Assembly (NCBI RefSeq): GCF_030272615.1
Contig: NC_081414.1
Span: 915,069,648 to 915,133,647 of the forward strand
Direction of reading: 5' to 3'
Source of the DNA: Cryptomeria japonica
Lineage: Eukaryota; Streptophyta; Pinopsida; Cupressales; Cupressaceae
Length of the DNA: 64,000 nt
Under the pieces are notes generated by a model. It saw nothing but the letters and a program-made list of their open reading frames with translations. It was not told the DNA's origin and searched no databases. How positions within the stretch are numbered: the stretch's first letter is position 1; the number at the start of each line of letters is the position of its first letter. The translations under genes and the position numbers were made by a program. Of this stretch, positions 11,582 to 22,177 are shown piece by piece.

Positions 11582-12148
11582 TTAGGAGGGCATCACAATG
11601 TATTTAGGTTTAGTAGTAGATTGAGATATATCATCATGTTTCTTACTGGACCATGAAACCAACTTCTTTCCTAGAAATAAAGATCCACCGATAGTGCTCT
11701 TTTGGTCATCAACATCACCTACCCAATCAACATCAGTATAAGCACATAATATGAAATCATCATTCTTTGGATACCATAAATAATAGTCAATTGTACCATT
11801 CAAGTATTTGAAAATCCTCCTCATAGTAGTAACATGACTTTCTTTAGGATCAACTTGAAATCTAGCACAAAGACAAATAGCATACATAGTGTCTGGTCTA
11901 GTCTGAGTCAAGTACAACAGTCCACCAACCATAGATCTATACAAGGTCTAATTAACTTTTTGAGATTCATCATGCATAAACAACTTCCATCTAGTCATCA
12001 TAGGAGTTCCAACAGGTTTAGAGTCATCTAACCCAAACTTCTTTAGCAATTCCTTCACATACTTAGATTGAGAAATGAAAATGCCTTTGTCAATCTGTGT
12101 AATCTACAATCTTAAGAAAAATTTCATCTCACCTATCATAGACATCTC
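11582..12148 (-). pseudogene. pol: Copia-B pol, late RT and RNase H fragment
   Basis: The minus-strand translation gives MSMIGEM, then QSKYVKELLKKFG, then YRSMVGGLLYLTQTRPD and the RNase H start CAYTDVDWVGDVDD with SKKHDDISQSTT. These are standard copia blocks. Two in-frame TAG codons interrupt it. It stops mid-RNase H at 11582, where Tat-1 sequence begins. The preceding residues are at 16399 on the far side of copia-A. Confidence 0.88.
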
Positions 12149-12616
12149 TGTTGATATAAATATTTATTCATTTTGGATATTATTACACCTTACTTAAGTT
12201 TACTTAGGAAATGCATTTCATAGTAGTTTGGGTATAAGACACTTGGGTGTTTGTGACACATTGGGATGGTGTGTGTAGGAGAATTTCCACATTTTATGGT
12301 GTTGATCTTGTTGTTACACTCCACATTCAGTGGGTGATCCACCTCATGTGGACTATTATATTATTTCTCCTACCTACCCACACCTATTTCCTACCTACCC
12401 TTGTTTCTTATTGAGCCACGTGTCATGTTTGTGTGCTCACATATCCATAAGCCTTGCCTATATAAGTAGGCTCATCTACATTGTATGTAATTGAATGATT
12501 AATGATCCAGTTGATCATATTTTTCATCTTGATAGAATAGAGTTTATTTCTATCATCTATTTTGTTCTCTCTTATTTGTGCTTTCCATTGCCTCTAGATC
12601 TTGGCAAAATCTCACA
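12149..12616 (+). repeat. Copia-A 5' LTR
   Basis: 468 bp, beginning TGTTGATATAAATATTT and ending CTCACA just before the primer site. A TATA box (TATATAA) is at 12459-12465. It matches 15903-16370 along its whole length. Confidence 0.92.
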
Positions 12617-12629
12617 TGGTATCAGAGCC
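12617..12629 (+). promoter_or_regulatory. Copia-A primer-binding site
   Basis: TGGTATCAGAGCC matches the complement of the 3' end of plant initiator methionine tRNA, the usual primer for plant copia elements. It abuts the 5' LTR directly. Confidence 0.9.
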
Positions 12630-13458
12630 ATTAGAGTGTCATTGGTTTGCTAATTGAGAGAAATTTGATGTTATTTGGGGTTGTGTATTTTGGAGTTTTC
12701 TATTGCAGGTTTTTATTGAAGCTTGATGGGTCAAATATGAGGTCACCATTGGATTTAGGAGGTCCAAGAAAGTTAGTTTTGCCTTTTGTTTCATCCAAAT
12801 CGGACTTCAGAGGCCAAATCTAGAGGTATTTGAAGTTTGACGATGCAACGAAAATTTTCCAGAAATTATAATTTTGCAGGCAATTTTCAAATAGCGATAT
12901 CTCACTCATCCGGACTCATTTTTTCGAGTAATATTTTTTGTTTTGGGGTAGAATTTCATGATTTGTATAGTGGTGCAGGTGTTTTCTGATTTTCAGATAC
13001 AGGATTTTCAAAAATTGCAAAATCCTAATTTTTACAACTTTGGAGGCTTCGTTTGGGTTCATATGGACTCCTTTTCAGGTGCCATTTTTTTTTAAAGTGC
13101 ATATTTTTTCATCTACTTTCATAATCTGCCATCTGTTTGCAGTGATTTTAAGTAGAAATTATGCTTTTAGTATTTGGCCATTTTTGGCATATTTAGTACT
13201 TGCATTTTGCTTAGATCTTAGTTTACATCACTAGCAATATTTGTTGAAGTCTCTTAGATCTCATTTTGAGAAGTTGTAAATTGAAATCAGAAGTCCACTT
13301 TGCCTTATTTTGCAAGTGGCCCATTGTATACGCACTAAGTATAAAGTGCCAAAATCACCATTTTGGGGGGATTTCTTGATTGAGTATTTTTTTTTTGGGG
13401 GGGGGGTGTCTTGTGTGATTGTGCCTCTTTCTATCTTGTGTTTTTTCATTTTAGTGCT
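12630..13458 (+). other. Copia-A leader
   Basis: 830 bp without a convincing gene. A T run followed by a G run (about 13387-13407) lies 50 bp before the gag start. The leader is long for a copia element of this size, which may reflect RNA packaging or translation signals. Confidence 0.5.
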
Positions 13459-15507
13459 ATGGGTTCTCCTAAATTTCCACTTTTAACTCCTCATAATTAT
13501 GCATCATGGAAAATTAAGGCATGGAGTAAACTAATGGAAAAAGGATTCATTCATTATGTAAATGAAACTATTATAGCATCACTTGATCCTAAGGCTGATC
13601 CTAATGCTCAAATTGAATGGATTACTAAGAATGCTATGGCACTTGGAACACTTAGAAAGTATGTATCAGATGACCTCATTTTTCACATTGATAAGTGTAC
13701 AACAATTAAAAAGGCTTGGGATATTTTTCAAAAATTGTATGGTCAAGTTGATGAGATTAAGGGCTACAAGCTTGATAGTGAACTCACAACATTGGATCCC
13801 AAGGATTTTGATACAATCCAAGATTATGTCACAAAAGAAACTGAGCTAAGAGCAAAGCTAAAGGATTGTGGAATTGACAAAAAGTATGCTCAATTGGTTT
13901 ATAACTTGTTGGACAAGCTTCCTTTAGAGTATGCAGCCTTTGTATCTAGCTTTCACACCCATAGGTTAGCTCAAGGTTCCTCATACACTTCTCCCTCATT
14001 TGATTCATTCACGGAGATGTTGATACTTGAGCAATCTAAATTGACCACGATGGGGATTCTCAAATCTTCAAAGTCACAAGCTTTGGTGGCTAACAAAGGG
14101 AATCAAAGTAATCAAGGAAAAAGCAAGAATCAAAAGCAACCTAAGTCTAAACCACAACAAGATGGAGCACAATCTTCCTCTCCGCAACAAGGTGATTCAC
14201 CATTCTCACCTAAGAGGAAATCATATAAGGACAACCTTTTTTGTAGATATTGCAAGAAGTCAGGACATGATGAACATCATTGTTATAAGAAGGATATTTA
14301 TGAGTTGAAGAATATTCTTGAGAAGAATAGAATCAACCTACCTTCTAGAATGTCTACATCGGCTTCTTCTTCCAAGGATAAAGGAAAGGATCACTCTTTT
14401 GGGACAGATAAAGGAAAGGGGCAAGCTCTTTGTGCTACTACAAGTCATGATTCAGGGAGATGGGTTCTAGATTTAGGGGCTTCTCATCATATGGCATCTT
14501 TGCAGTCTATGTTTTCTACATTTGAGCCTTGCCACATGCCACAAATTTTGATGGGCAATCATACATACATGGATGTGATTGGGAAAGGATCTATTTCCAT
14601 TGGGGATAACTCCTTCAATGATGTGTTGTGTGTACCCCACTTGACAAATAATCTTCCTTCCATCTATCAAATCACACATGGGGCAACTAGGAAAACTATG
14701 GAGTTCACACCTGATTCAGTTATCATTAGAGACTTGGAGAGTGGAGCTATCATTGCGATTGGGGTGGTTGATCATGTATCTCAGTTGCACTCTTTTTCAC
14801 ATTTTGATCCTATTGATAAGGTTGGTTCTTCCTATCTTGATGATTCAAATTTTGAGGAGAACTTTGGGCATTTGAACTTGGGGATTCTCACATGTGACCC
14901 CATTCTTGAGCCTTTCATTTCATCTCCTTCTATTGATATCACACCACCTATTGCACCTGATGATGCAGCTAGTGTGATAGTTTTGCCTTCTTATGATTCA
15001 GTGCAGCAGGATATTTTATGTCTTCCAGCTTCAATTGATTGGGATGCCTACTTGACAGACATTTCAAGTTTGTTTGTGGACTCCTGCATTGTAGATTTGG
15101 GAGATACCATTGATGACATTCATCTTTTCTTTGATGAAGATGATCCTTCTTTGATTGTTGCAAGGGATCACTCTGACCCTCTTGTGCATTCTCTACATGA
15201 TCAATCTTTAGAGGTTGACATGATTGTGGATACTTTTGTACAACACTTGGAGGAGGTCTCTTTATCTTCTGAGGAGACATGTGAGTCTTTGGATATTGTT
15301 CTACATTCATCTCCACTAGATCTTAGAGTGCCTTTTTCAGCAGTGTGCCATAGTTTACCACCTTTGGAGGGGGTACCTTTCAACATCGACATGGGGACAC
15401 TTGAGCAGTTTTCAGAGATTCCTTTCATCATGATTATTCTTTCTCCATCTTCCTTTCATGGTTGGGGAGACTTTTTGGATCCACCTTTGGTTTTTTTTTC
15501 TTCCTAA
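13459..15507 (+). CDS. gag: Copia-A gag-protease protein with a new acidic C-terminal tail
   Basis: I chose ATG 13459 (MGSPKFPLLT); an upstream in-frame ATG at 13411 adds 16 residues with no family likeness. The frame is open for 682 codons with no stop or shift. The first ~230 residues are a copia gag (UBN2-type) capsid domain. A Lys/Gln/Ser-rich linker follows, then a CCHC knuckle (CRYCKKSGHDEHHC, about 14251) and the start of the aspartic protease. The catalytic triplet reads Asp-Leu-Gly at 14470 instead of Asp-Ser-Gly, one C-to-T change, so this copy should be inactive. After the protease, the gag-pre-integrase domain is only hinted at by FGHLNLG (about 14866). The last ~210 residues are acidic, Ser/Pro-rich and unlike any pol domain. 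No integrase, RT or RNase H is present, so the element must have used another element's enzymes. Confidence 0.85.
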   Translation: MGSPKFPLLTPHNYASWKIKAWSKLMEKGFIHYVNETIIASLDPKADPNAQIEWITKNAMALGTLRKYVSDDLIFHIDKCTTIKKAWDIFQKLYGQVDEIKGYKLDSELTTLDPKDFDTIQDYVTKETELRAKLKDCGIDKKYAQLVYNLLDKLPLEYAAFVSSFHTHRLAQGSSYTSPSFDSFTEMLILEQSKLTTMGILKSSKSQALVANKGNQSNQGKSKNQKQPKSKPQQDGAQSSSPQQGDSPFSPKRKSYKDNLFCRYCKKSGHDEHHCYKKDIYELKNILEKNRINLPSRMSTSASSSKDKGKDHSFGTDKGKGQALCATTSHDSGRWVLDLGASHHMASLQSMFSTFEPCHMPQILMGNHTYMDVIGKGSISIGDNSFNDVLCVPHLTNNLPSIYQITHGATRKTMEFTPDSVIIRDLESGAIIAIGVVDHVSQLHSFSHFDPIDKVGSSYLDDSNFEENFGHLNLGILTCDPILEPFISSPSIDITPPIAPDDAASVIVLPSYDSVQQDILCLPASIDWDAYLTDISSLFVDSCIVDLGDTIDDIHLFFDEDDPSLIVARDHSDPLVHSLHDQSLEVDMIVDTFVQHLEEVSLSSEETCESLDIVLHSSPLDLRVPFSAVCHSLPPLEGVPFNIDMGTLEQFSEIPFIMIILSPSSFHGWGDFLDPPLVFFSS

Positions 15508-15902
15508 GGGGAGAAATGTTGTTCGATGTTCATGGAGCAGTTTCTTCATTCATCTTTGATCTTTTATCATTGGTGCAGATTCCAAATTGAGGGGGGGCTT
15601 CCTAGTCTCTCTTCTTCTTCTCTCATATGGGGGGGACTTTTTCCTCACATGGGGTTTTGTCCTTCACATACTTCTATGAGAGTTCTTTGTATCTAGTTTT
15701 CATCTCTCTTTTGGGGAAGGGTTTTTTCCCATTGGGTTTTTCTCTCTTTCCCCACTTTGTGAGAGATTTCCTTGTATTGTTTTTCATGCATTTGCATTTG
15801 TACATGGGTACCTAACATGGCCTCGTAGCCAGGACCCGTCTTGCATTGCTTAGTTGCATTGTAGACTTTAGTGCATTCCCCTAAGTTGCACTTAAGGGGG
15901 GG
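15508..15902 (+). other. Copia-A 3' UTR with polypurine tract
   Basis: CT- and G-run-rich untranslated sequence ends in the purine tract AAGGGGGGG (about 15894-15902), directly before the TG of the 3' LTR. No gene is seen. Confidence 0.75.
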
Positions 15903-16370
15903 TGTTGGTGTAAATATTTATTCATTTTGGATATTATTACACCTTACTTAAGTTTACTTAGGAAATTCATTTCATAGTAGTTTGGGTATGAGACACTTGG
16001 GTGTTTGTGCCACATTGGGATAGTGTGTGTAGGAGAATTTCTACCTTTTATGGTGTTGATCTTGTTGTTACACTCCACATTCAATGGGTGATCCACCTCA
16101 TGTGGACTATTATATTATTTCTCCTACCTACCCACACCTATTTCCTACCTACCCTTGTTTCTTATTGAGTCACATGTCATGTTTGTGTGCTCACATATCC
16201 ATAAGCCTTGCCTATATAAGCAGGCTCATCTACATTGTATGTAATTGAATGATTAATGATCCAATTGATCATATTTTTCATCTTGATAGAATACAGTTTA
16301 TTTCTATCATCTATTTTGTTCTCTCTTATTTGTGCTTTCCATTGCCTCTAGATCTTGGCAAAATCTCACA
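15903..16370 (+). repeat. Copia-A 3' LTR
   Basis: 468 bp, starting TGTTGGTGTAAATATTT, with a TATA box (TATATAA) at 16213-16219 and ending AAATCTCACA. About 14 differences from the 5' copy. Confidence 0.92.
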
Positions 16371-16398
16371 TGGTATCAGATCTGGTCCATGTCTCACA
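16371..16398 (+). other. Extra 28 bp between copia-A 3' LTR and target duplication
   Basis: The segment opens with TGGTATCAGA, the first ten bases of the element's primer-binding site. It continues with 18 unrelated bases ending GTCTCACA, and the ATCTC duplication follows. Sequence like this should not exist outside a 3' LTR. Confidence 0.7.
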
Positions 16399-18843
16399 AT
16401 CTCAAACTCTTTTTGCATATCATTAGTAAACTTCATGCTAAAATCATCATCTCCTCCAAAAATAATGTCATCAACAAAAACTTCAACAACCAAAATGTTA
16501 TCATTATCAACCTTGAAGTACAAATTACTATCAACAGTCCCTTTACAGAATCCCAACCTAATCAAATATCTGTCCAATCTAGGATACCAGAATTTAGGGG
16601 CTTTCTTCAGTCCATAGAGTGCTTTCTTAAATTTTCATACCATGTCTCCTTCATCTAATAATGAAAACCCACCAAATTGCTCAATGTAGACTTCCTCTTC
16701 CAAATCACCATTCAAGAAGGCTAACATAACATCCATCTGATATACCTTGAAATTCTTGTAAGTAGCATATGCAAGCAGTAATCTATCAACTTCAATTATA
16801 GCTACTGGAGAAAAAGTCTCCTCATAATATATTCCTTCCATTTGTGAACATCCCTTACATACCAACCTTTCTTTGTTTCTTACCACTTCACTGGCTTCAT
16901 TCAGTTTATTTCGGAACACCCATTTAGTGCCAATCACATTCTTGTCTTTAGGTCTTGGAACAAACTTCCATGTCTTATTCTTCTCAATCTTATTCAACTC
17001 TTCTTCCAAATATTTTATCCAATTCTCATCTTTACATGATTCTGCAATATCTTTAGGTTCAATCTTTGAAATCAAACATCTCTTCAGCAACAATCCTTCT
17101 CCTAGTCATCACAAACTTTTATTTTTATTACCAATAATCTGATTTTTTGAATGATTCAATCTTGCATACCTTGGAGTCTTCTAGTTGTTCTAATTGTTAG
17201 GCTCTTGAACTTCTTCACTAGCAATAGAAATATCCGAATTAACTGTCTCTCCTAGAGTATTACTCTTTAAGATCTCGGTTTGCATAGGCTTTGAAACAAC
17301 ATCTTGATCATCAAATTCATATCCGCATGCTCTGATCTGCTTTCCTTGATATTCATCAACCTTCACATTTTCACTCTCCACTATCTTCTTCAATCTCTTG
17401 TTGCAACATCGGTGGGCCTTGCTTTTAGTAGAATAACCCAAGAATATTCCTTCACTGCATCTTGAATCAAACTTAGCTATATCCTCATCTCTCTTGATAT
17501 AACATTTTCTTCCAAAAAATTTGAAATACTTAACTATAGGAACATGACCAAACCATAGCTCACAAGGAGTCTTACCAAAATCACCTTTTATATTCACCCG
17601 ATTGAATGTGTAAATAATTGCACTAACAAATTATCTCTAAAAGCTTTGTGCAATATTTCCTTCAATCAACATAGTCCTAGCAGCATCCAAAATTGTTTTG
17701 TTCTTCCTTTCAACAATTCCATTCTGCTGAGGGGTTCTAGGAGTAGATAACTTTCTTCTAATTCCATTCTTCTCACAAAATGAATCAAAGTCACTGGATG
17801 TGAATTCTCATCCTCTGTCAGATCTAAAACACTTCAACTTCAATCTTGCCTTGGTCTCCATGTTAGCTTTGAATATCTTGAATTTCTCCAATGCTTCTGA
17901 TTTCTCCCTTACAAAGGTAACCCACATTATCCTAGAATAATCATCAATCAACAACATGAAATATTTGTCACCCTACATGCTTCTCACTCTTGTAGGACCA
18001 CACAAATCAATATGCACAATATCCAATAAACCATTAGAAGTATACAACTTACTCTTGAATGAAGTGCTTGTTGTCTTTCCCAACTGACATTCTTTACATA
18101 CTAAATTAGATGGCTTCACAATCTTAGGCAAATCTCTAATAGCTAGAGTAGATCTTATCCTTATCATGCAATCAAAATTAACATGACACATCCTTCTATG
18201 CCACAACCAACTTTCATTTATCTGAGAAATCAAACAAATTTTCTCACTAGTATTCAAATGAAAGATATTGCCTTTAGTCTTAGTCCCTGATGCAATCTTC
18301 ATACTAGAAGCATTTAGAATCTTGGACTCACCATTCTTGAATTGCAAATCATATCCATTGTCAACCATCTGTCCAACACTTAAAAGATTATGCTTCAAAC
18401 CTTCAACATACAAGACATCTTTAGTATTATGCTTACCATAAAAGTAAATTGAACCTCTACCATGGATCACAAAAGCTTTATCATCTCCAAATCTCACTAT
18501 ACCACCATCATACCTCCCCATATTCACAAAATTTATTTTATCACCTGTCATATGATGTGAGTAACTGTTGTCAATACCCATTAATATTTCTCTTTAATCT
18601 TATCACCCAAAGATTTCTCCTCAGCAATGCATCTTGTAGGATTCACTGGTACTAGATCATCTTCCTTGATAGTAATAAATACAAATTTATCTTCCAAATT
18701 GCCATTCTCAAATTCTTCATCTATCACACCTTCATTAGCAGCATAATAACATCTCTTCTGATATCTGAACTTTAGGTTAGGCTTATAGGGCTTATCATAC
18801 ATATCATGCTTCTCATATTTATCATTCTTATCAGATCTATCAT
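16399..18843 (-). pseudogene. pol: Copia-B zinc-knuckle tail, protease, integrase and early RT
   Basis: Read leftward on the minus strand: the gag tail YQKRCYYAANEGVIDEEF (about 18760); a protease active site reading DNSYSHHM at about 18573 where DSGCSHHM is expected; gag-pre-integrase LWHRRMCHVNFDCM (about 18200); CKECQLGK and VHIDLCGP (about 18020) opening integrase; the integrase end with CELWFG and IFLGYS (about 17430-17560); then RT with NKTWKFVPRPKDKNVIGTKW (about 16980), QMDV (about 16740) and an intact FVDDIIFGG (about 16460). Several nonsense codons and at least one frameshift near 18580 disable it. It is broken off at 16399 by copia-A and at its N-terminal side by a solo LTR. Confidence 0.88.
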
Positions 18844-18860
18844 TGTAGACATCTAAATAT

Positions 18861-20598
18861 TGTTAGTGCTTGTGACGTCATACCCTAACATGTCCGCACG
18901 ACCTTATTTTAGGGTTTTCACATCAATTAACTTTTCTTCTATGTCGTGCACTTGATCTTTATCTTTTGTTGGCATCTTGTCATTCTTCTGTGATTTCTTT
19001 GTTTTTGATTTCATTTCTCGCATTTTCAATTAGGTCTTGTTGACATTATCATGACTTTGAATCTTTGGTGACTGTCAATCATTTTGTCTTGTCAATTGGA
19101 CATTGTCAATCCTAATCGATGTCGAATTAGGGTTTTGTCCTCAATCTTTATCATTTTGAATCCGATCTTGTCAATTCGACATCGTCAACCTTTCTCAATT
19201 GTCAAATCAAGGTTTTTTCCTTGGTCTTTGTCAATTTCAAACAATCTTTGATCAACCATTGTAATTTTGGATCATCTTATGTTATCAGTTTGTGACCCAT
19301 TTGTCATTGGTATTTTTTCATGCGAACTTCATCAAGTCGACCATTTTATCAATCTTTAATCAATCGTCAGTTGTCAGTCAATCTTGTCACTTTGCGATCG
19401 ATTCTTCATCGATCTTCATTAATCTCGGCATCATGTTATTTGACCTTTCATCAACTCAACCTTTTATCAAACTTTGATCGATTTATCATCAGTCTCAATC
19501 AATCATCAAATCTTTGTCAATTTTGGATTGATTAGTCATTGATCTTTTGTCTTTTGTCATCTATCAATTTTGTCCTTTTGTCAATTATCAATCAATTGGT
19601 CATCAATATTTGTCAATCAACATCGATACTTTATCAATTGTCCAATTTTCATCATTTTTTGAATCGATCTTACATCAATTTCTTTTTTTGTCGACCTAAT
19701 TGTTGTCTTTTGATTTCTAATCTTTTCTCTAGGGTTTAATGATTTAATCATTTAATCCCTCTAACTTGTCTCTTTAGGTTAAAAGGATTAATTCCATCTA
19801 TCCTAGGTCCCTTTTCTCACAATTAAATGTTTCATTTAATTGGCTAATTATGTCCTCTTTGTGAATTAATTAATGAATGAATATTTGTTAATTAATTTCA
19901 CCTAATTTCCTCATTTTCTAATTTTCTAATTTCTAATTCCCCATTTTCCACCTAATTTGCTAATTTTTGAATTTCAAATTTCTTTTAATTTTCCCTCCTA
20001 ACTTTTCCCACTAATTTCTCCTCCTAATTAGCTCCCCCTTTTTGTGCTTAATTTGTCATAAAGCAATTAGAAAATTTTGAGGTCAATTTATCATATGTCA
20101 TGGAGAAACTATTGTGCATAATTGTGTCATAATTGATGTGCATAATTTTCTCTCAATTTGTCATATTTTGACATGAATGTTTTTCAATCAATTTGTCATG
20201 ATTTTTTGTCATTTAATCATGACTTTTCCAAATCAATTTGGCCTCTTTCAATTCAATCATTCTAATTTCATGTCTTCCTTAATTTGTCTATAAATTGAAC
20301 CTCTTTTCTCAATCATGACTAACCAAAGTTCAAGTACCCTCATGTTGTCATTTTCACTTTGCAACCTTTCTTTCAATCATGAATTGCACTTGTAGGTAAA
20401 ACCCACATAATTTGGAGGAGAAAGAACAACAATGGAGGCCAAGGACGGAGATTTCAGCATATGGTTGATGTTTTCATTTTGAATCTTGTATTTCTTCCTC
20501 TATTGAATGTAGTAGGATTGGATTTCATGAGAAATTAGGTTTGTGGTTTCCTAATGTTTATGCTTTTGATGTACTTTATTGATTTCCTACATACAATC
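18861..20598 (+). repeat. Solo LTR inserted in copia-B (boundaries approximate)
   Basis: A 1.7-kb block with no copia coding sense separates two parts of the copia-B gag. It opens TGTTAGTGCTTGTGACG at 18861, has a long degenerate GTCAAT/ATCGAT-rich stretch (about 18950-19700) and a TATA box at 20289-20295. It ends in leader-like sequence near CCTACATACAATCA. There is no primer site, polypurine tract or coding region. The flanking copia-B codons (YDKHDKYD on one side, DVYNDRSDKNDK on the other) are consistent with one gene. I could not find a clean target duplication. Confidence 0.6.
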
Positions 20599-20607
20599 AT
20601 ATTTATC

Positions 20608-21052
20608 ATGTTTATCATACCTAGACATTCTTTCACGAGACCTAGAAGCAAATTATCCTATCTTATTACAAGAGAAATATTTCAAAGGAAAATTTCCATC
20701 ATACTTACCAGCTCCCTTAGGCAATCTTCTAGAAATAAGAGCTTCAAGATCATCGAACTCTCTTTCTTTCTCTTCCATCTCTCTCTTTTCTCTTTCATAT
20801 CTAGAACCCAATATGAAATCTCTCCCGGGTCATCCTTCTGCTTCCTAAATACAGAGGCTCTGAATGCAATCTCAAGTTTTCCATGTGATTCTCCAAACTT
20901 GCTCAGCTCAAAAGCAACAACCTTGTCGACCAACGTGTCCCTAGTCATAGTAGTCACACTTTAGATCTCATCAATAGAAGCTAGTTTAGGCTTGTAAGAA
21001 GGAGGCAAAGATCTCAGCACTTTAGAAACAATCTCATCATCTTCAAGACTTA
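20608..21052 (-). pseudogene. gag: Copia-B gag, middle segment
   Basis: The minus-strand translation gives a capsid segment: an early part near 21050 (LEDDEIVSKVLRSLPPSYK), then TRDTLVDKVVAFELSKFGE (about 20940-20885) and a charged KEKRERWKRKKES stretch. A stop near 20960 interrupts it. It continues from the fragment at 27765 beyond copia-C and runs into the solo LTR on the left. Confidence 0.85.
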
Positions 21053-22121
21053 TGTTGGTATTTTGGTATGGTTTTGTCATTGATGTCAACACCTACTAAA
21101 ACTCTAGCACTTTGGAGATTCAGCAACATTCACCGACAAGCAAGTGACTTATGTATAGTCACCGATATATGGTACATCGGTAAGATGTAATGACCACCGA
21201 CACTTGGAATGGCATGGAAAACACTTGGTAATGTCGAAGAAATCATTTGGACATCTTATCTTGGAGAATTTTTATTGGAATATTCATATTTCCATATTTG
21301 TTGTTATCGGCAAATAGGTTCAGGTTATGCACCAGTAGGTTTATCTTTTCCAGATCAGCACAACACACTATGGAGATGATTTATTATTGTTGTAAATGCA
21401 TTAAGCTGACATGTTGAATCAATTATTGCATCGGATATTGTATTATTTGTAAAATAATTTTTATTGTAATATCTTGTAGAGCCAACCCACTAAAATTCAT
21501 CTTAGGTTATGGTCTAAATGTAAGATCTTATTTGTAAGATCGAATGTGGAATGAGAAAAGAAATTGTAAGAAGGTATATGCGAGATTAAGTAGAGCTATA
21601 CACACAAACATCATTTGAAGGTGAAGCAAGGTTTTTGTGAAAGCATATCAGAACTACACCGGTATAGAATCCAACATATGAAAATGCTATTTTGAGCAGT
21701 ACATTCTTATTGTATTTAACCATCCAATTGTAGTCAGTGTGACTCCCATTTTGTGTTTGAGCAGTGAGCTCTAGGCACTTGGCCTTTTTGCATGTGCAGA
21801 CCCCATTTGTATACACTTACTATCTATAGTTTCATCATCTAATTGTGGGTAAGGTTTCCCACCATGGTTTTTCTCCTTACAGGGTTTCCATGTACAAATA
21901 TTGGTGTTATGTGTTGTGGATGACTTTGTCTTTTTATTTCATGCATTAATCTTTACCGGTATTACAATTATCTAATTAAACTATCCACCAGTATTACAAA
22001 CTGGTTCACTAGTATTAAGCAGTAAATTGGTTAAGTTGTTTTTGGTTAAATTTATTAGACAACTGATTCAGCCCTCCCCCCCCCCCCCCCCCACCCTCTC
22101 AGTTGTTTCTGGGACCTAACA
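21053..22121 (+). repeat. Copia-C 5' LTR
   Basis: About 1069 bp, from TGTTGGTATTTTGG to CCTAACA. A run of about 17 C residues sits near 22077-22092. The TATA-like site of the 3' LTR (TATAAATA at 27175) reads TCTAAATG here, so promoter activity is probably lost. Confidence 0.92.
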
Positions 22122-22123
22122 AT

Positions 22124-22136
22124 TGGTATCAAAGCC
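22124..22136 (+). promoter_or_regulatory. Copia-C primer-binding site
   Basis: TGGTATCAAAGCC is the initiator-Met tRNA site with one G-to-A change, two bases after the LTR end. Confidence 0.85.
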
Positions 22137-22177
22137 TAGTCCTCTTTTGTAGAAGTTTAACAGCTTGAGGAGATCCA

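Larger units (their letters stand above)
12149..16398 (+). mobile_element. Copia-A: 4.25-kb non-autonomous copia element (gag-protease only) inserted in copia-B pol
   Basis: Two 468-bp LTRs flank an internal region with a tRNA-iMet-type primer site, one long gag-protease frame and a polypurine tract. ATCTC occurs just before (12144-12148) and just after (16399-16403) the element, giving a 5-bp target duplication. Removing the element restores the copia-B frame at Glu-Phe-Glu-Met-Ser. About 14 differences between LTRs by eye (about 3%) make it fairly young. Between the 3' LTR end (16370) and the duplication are 28 extra bases. Confidence 0.9.

Noticed and set aside
15627-15815. Small open frame after copia-A gag
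   Set aside because: Lies in the G/T-rich 3' UTR, is short and hydrophobic by composition, and has no family support.
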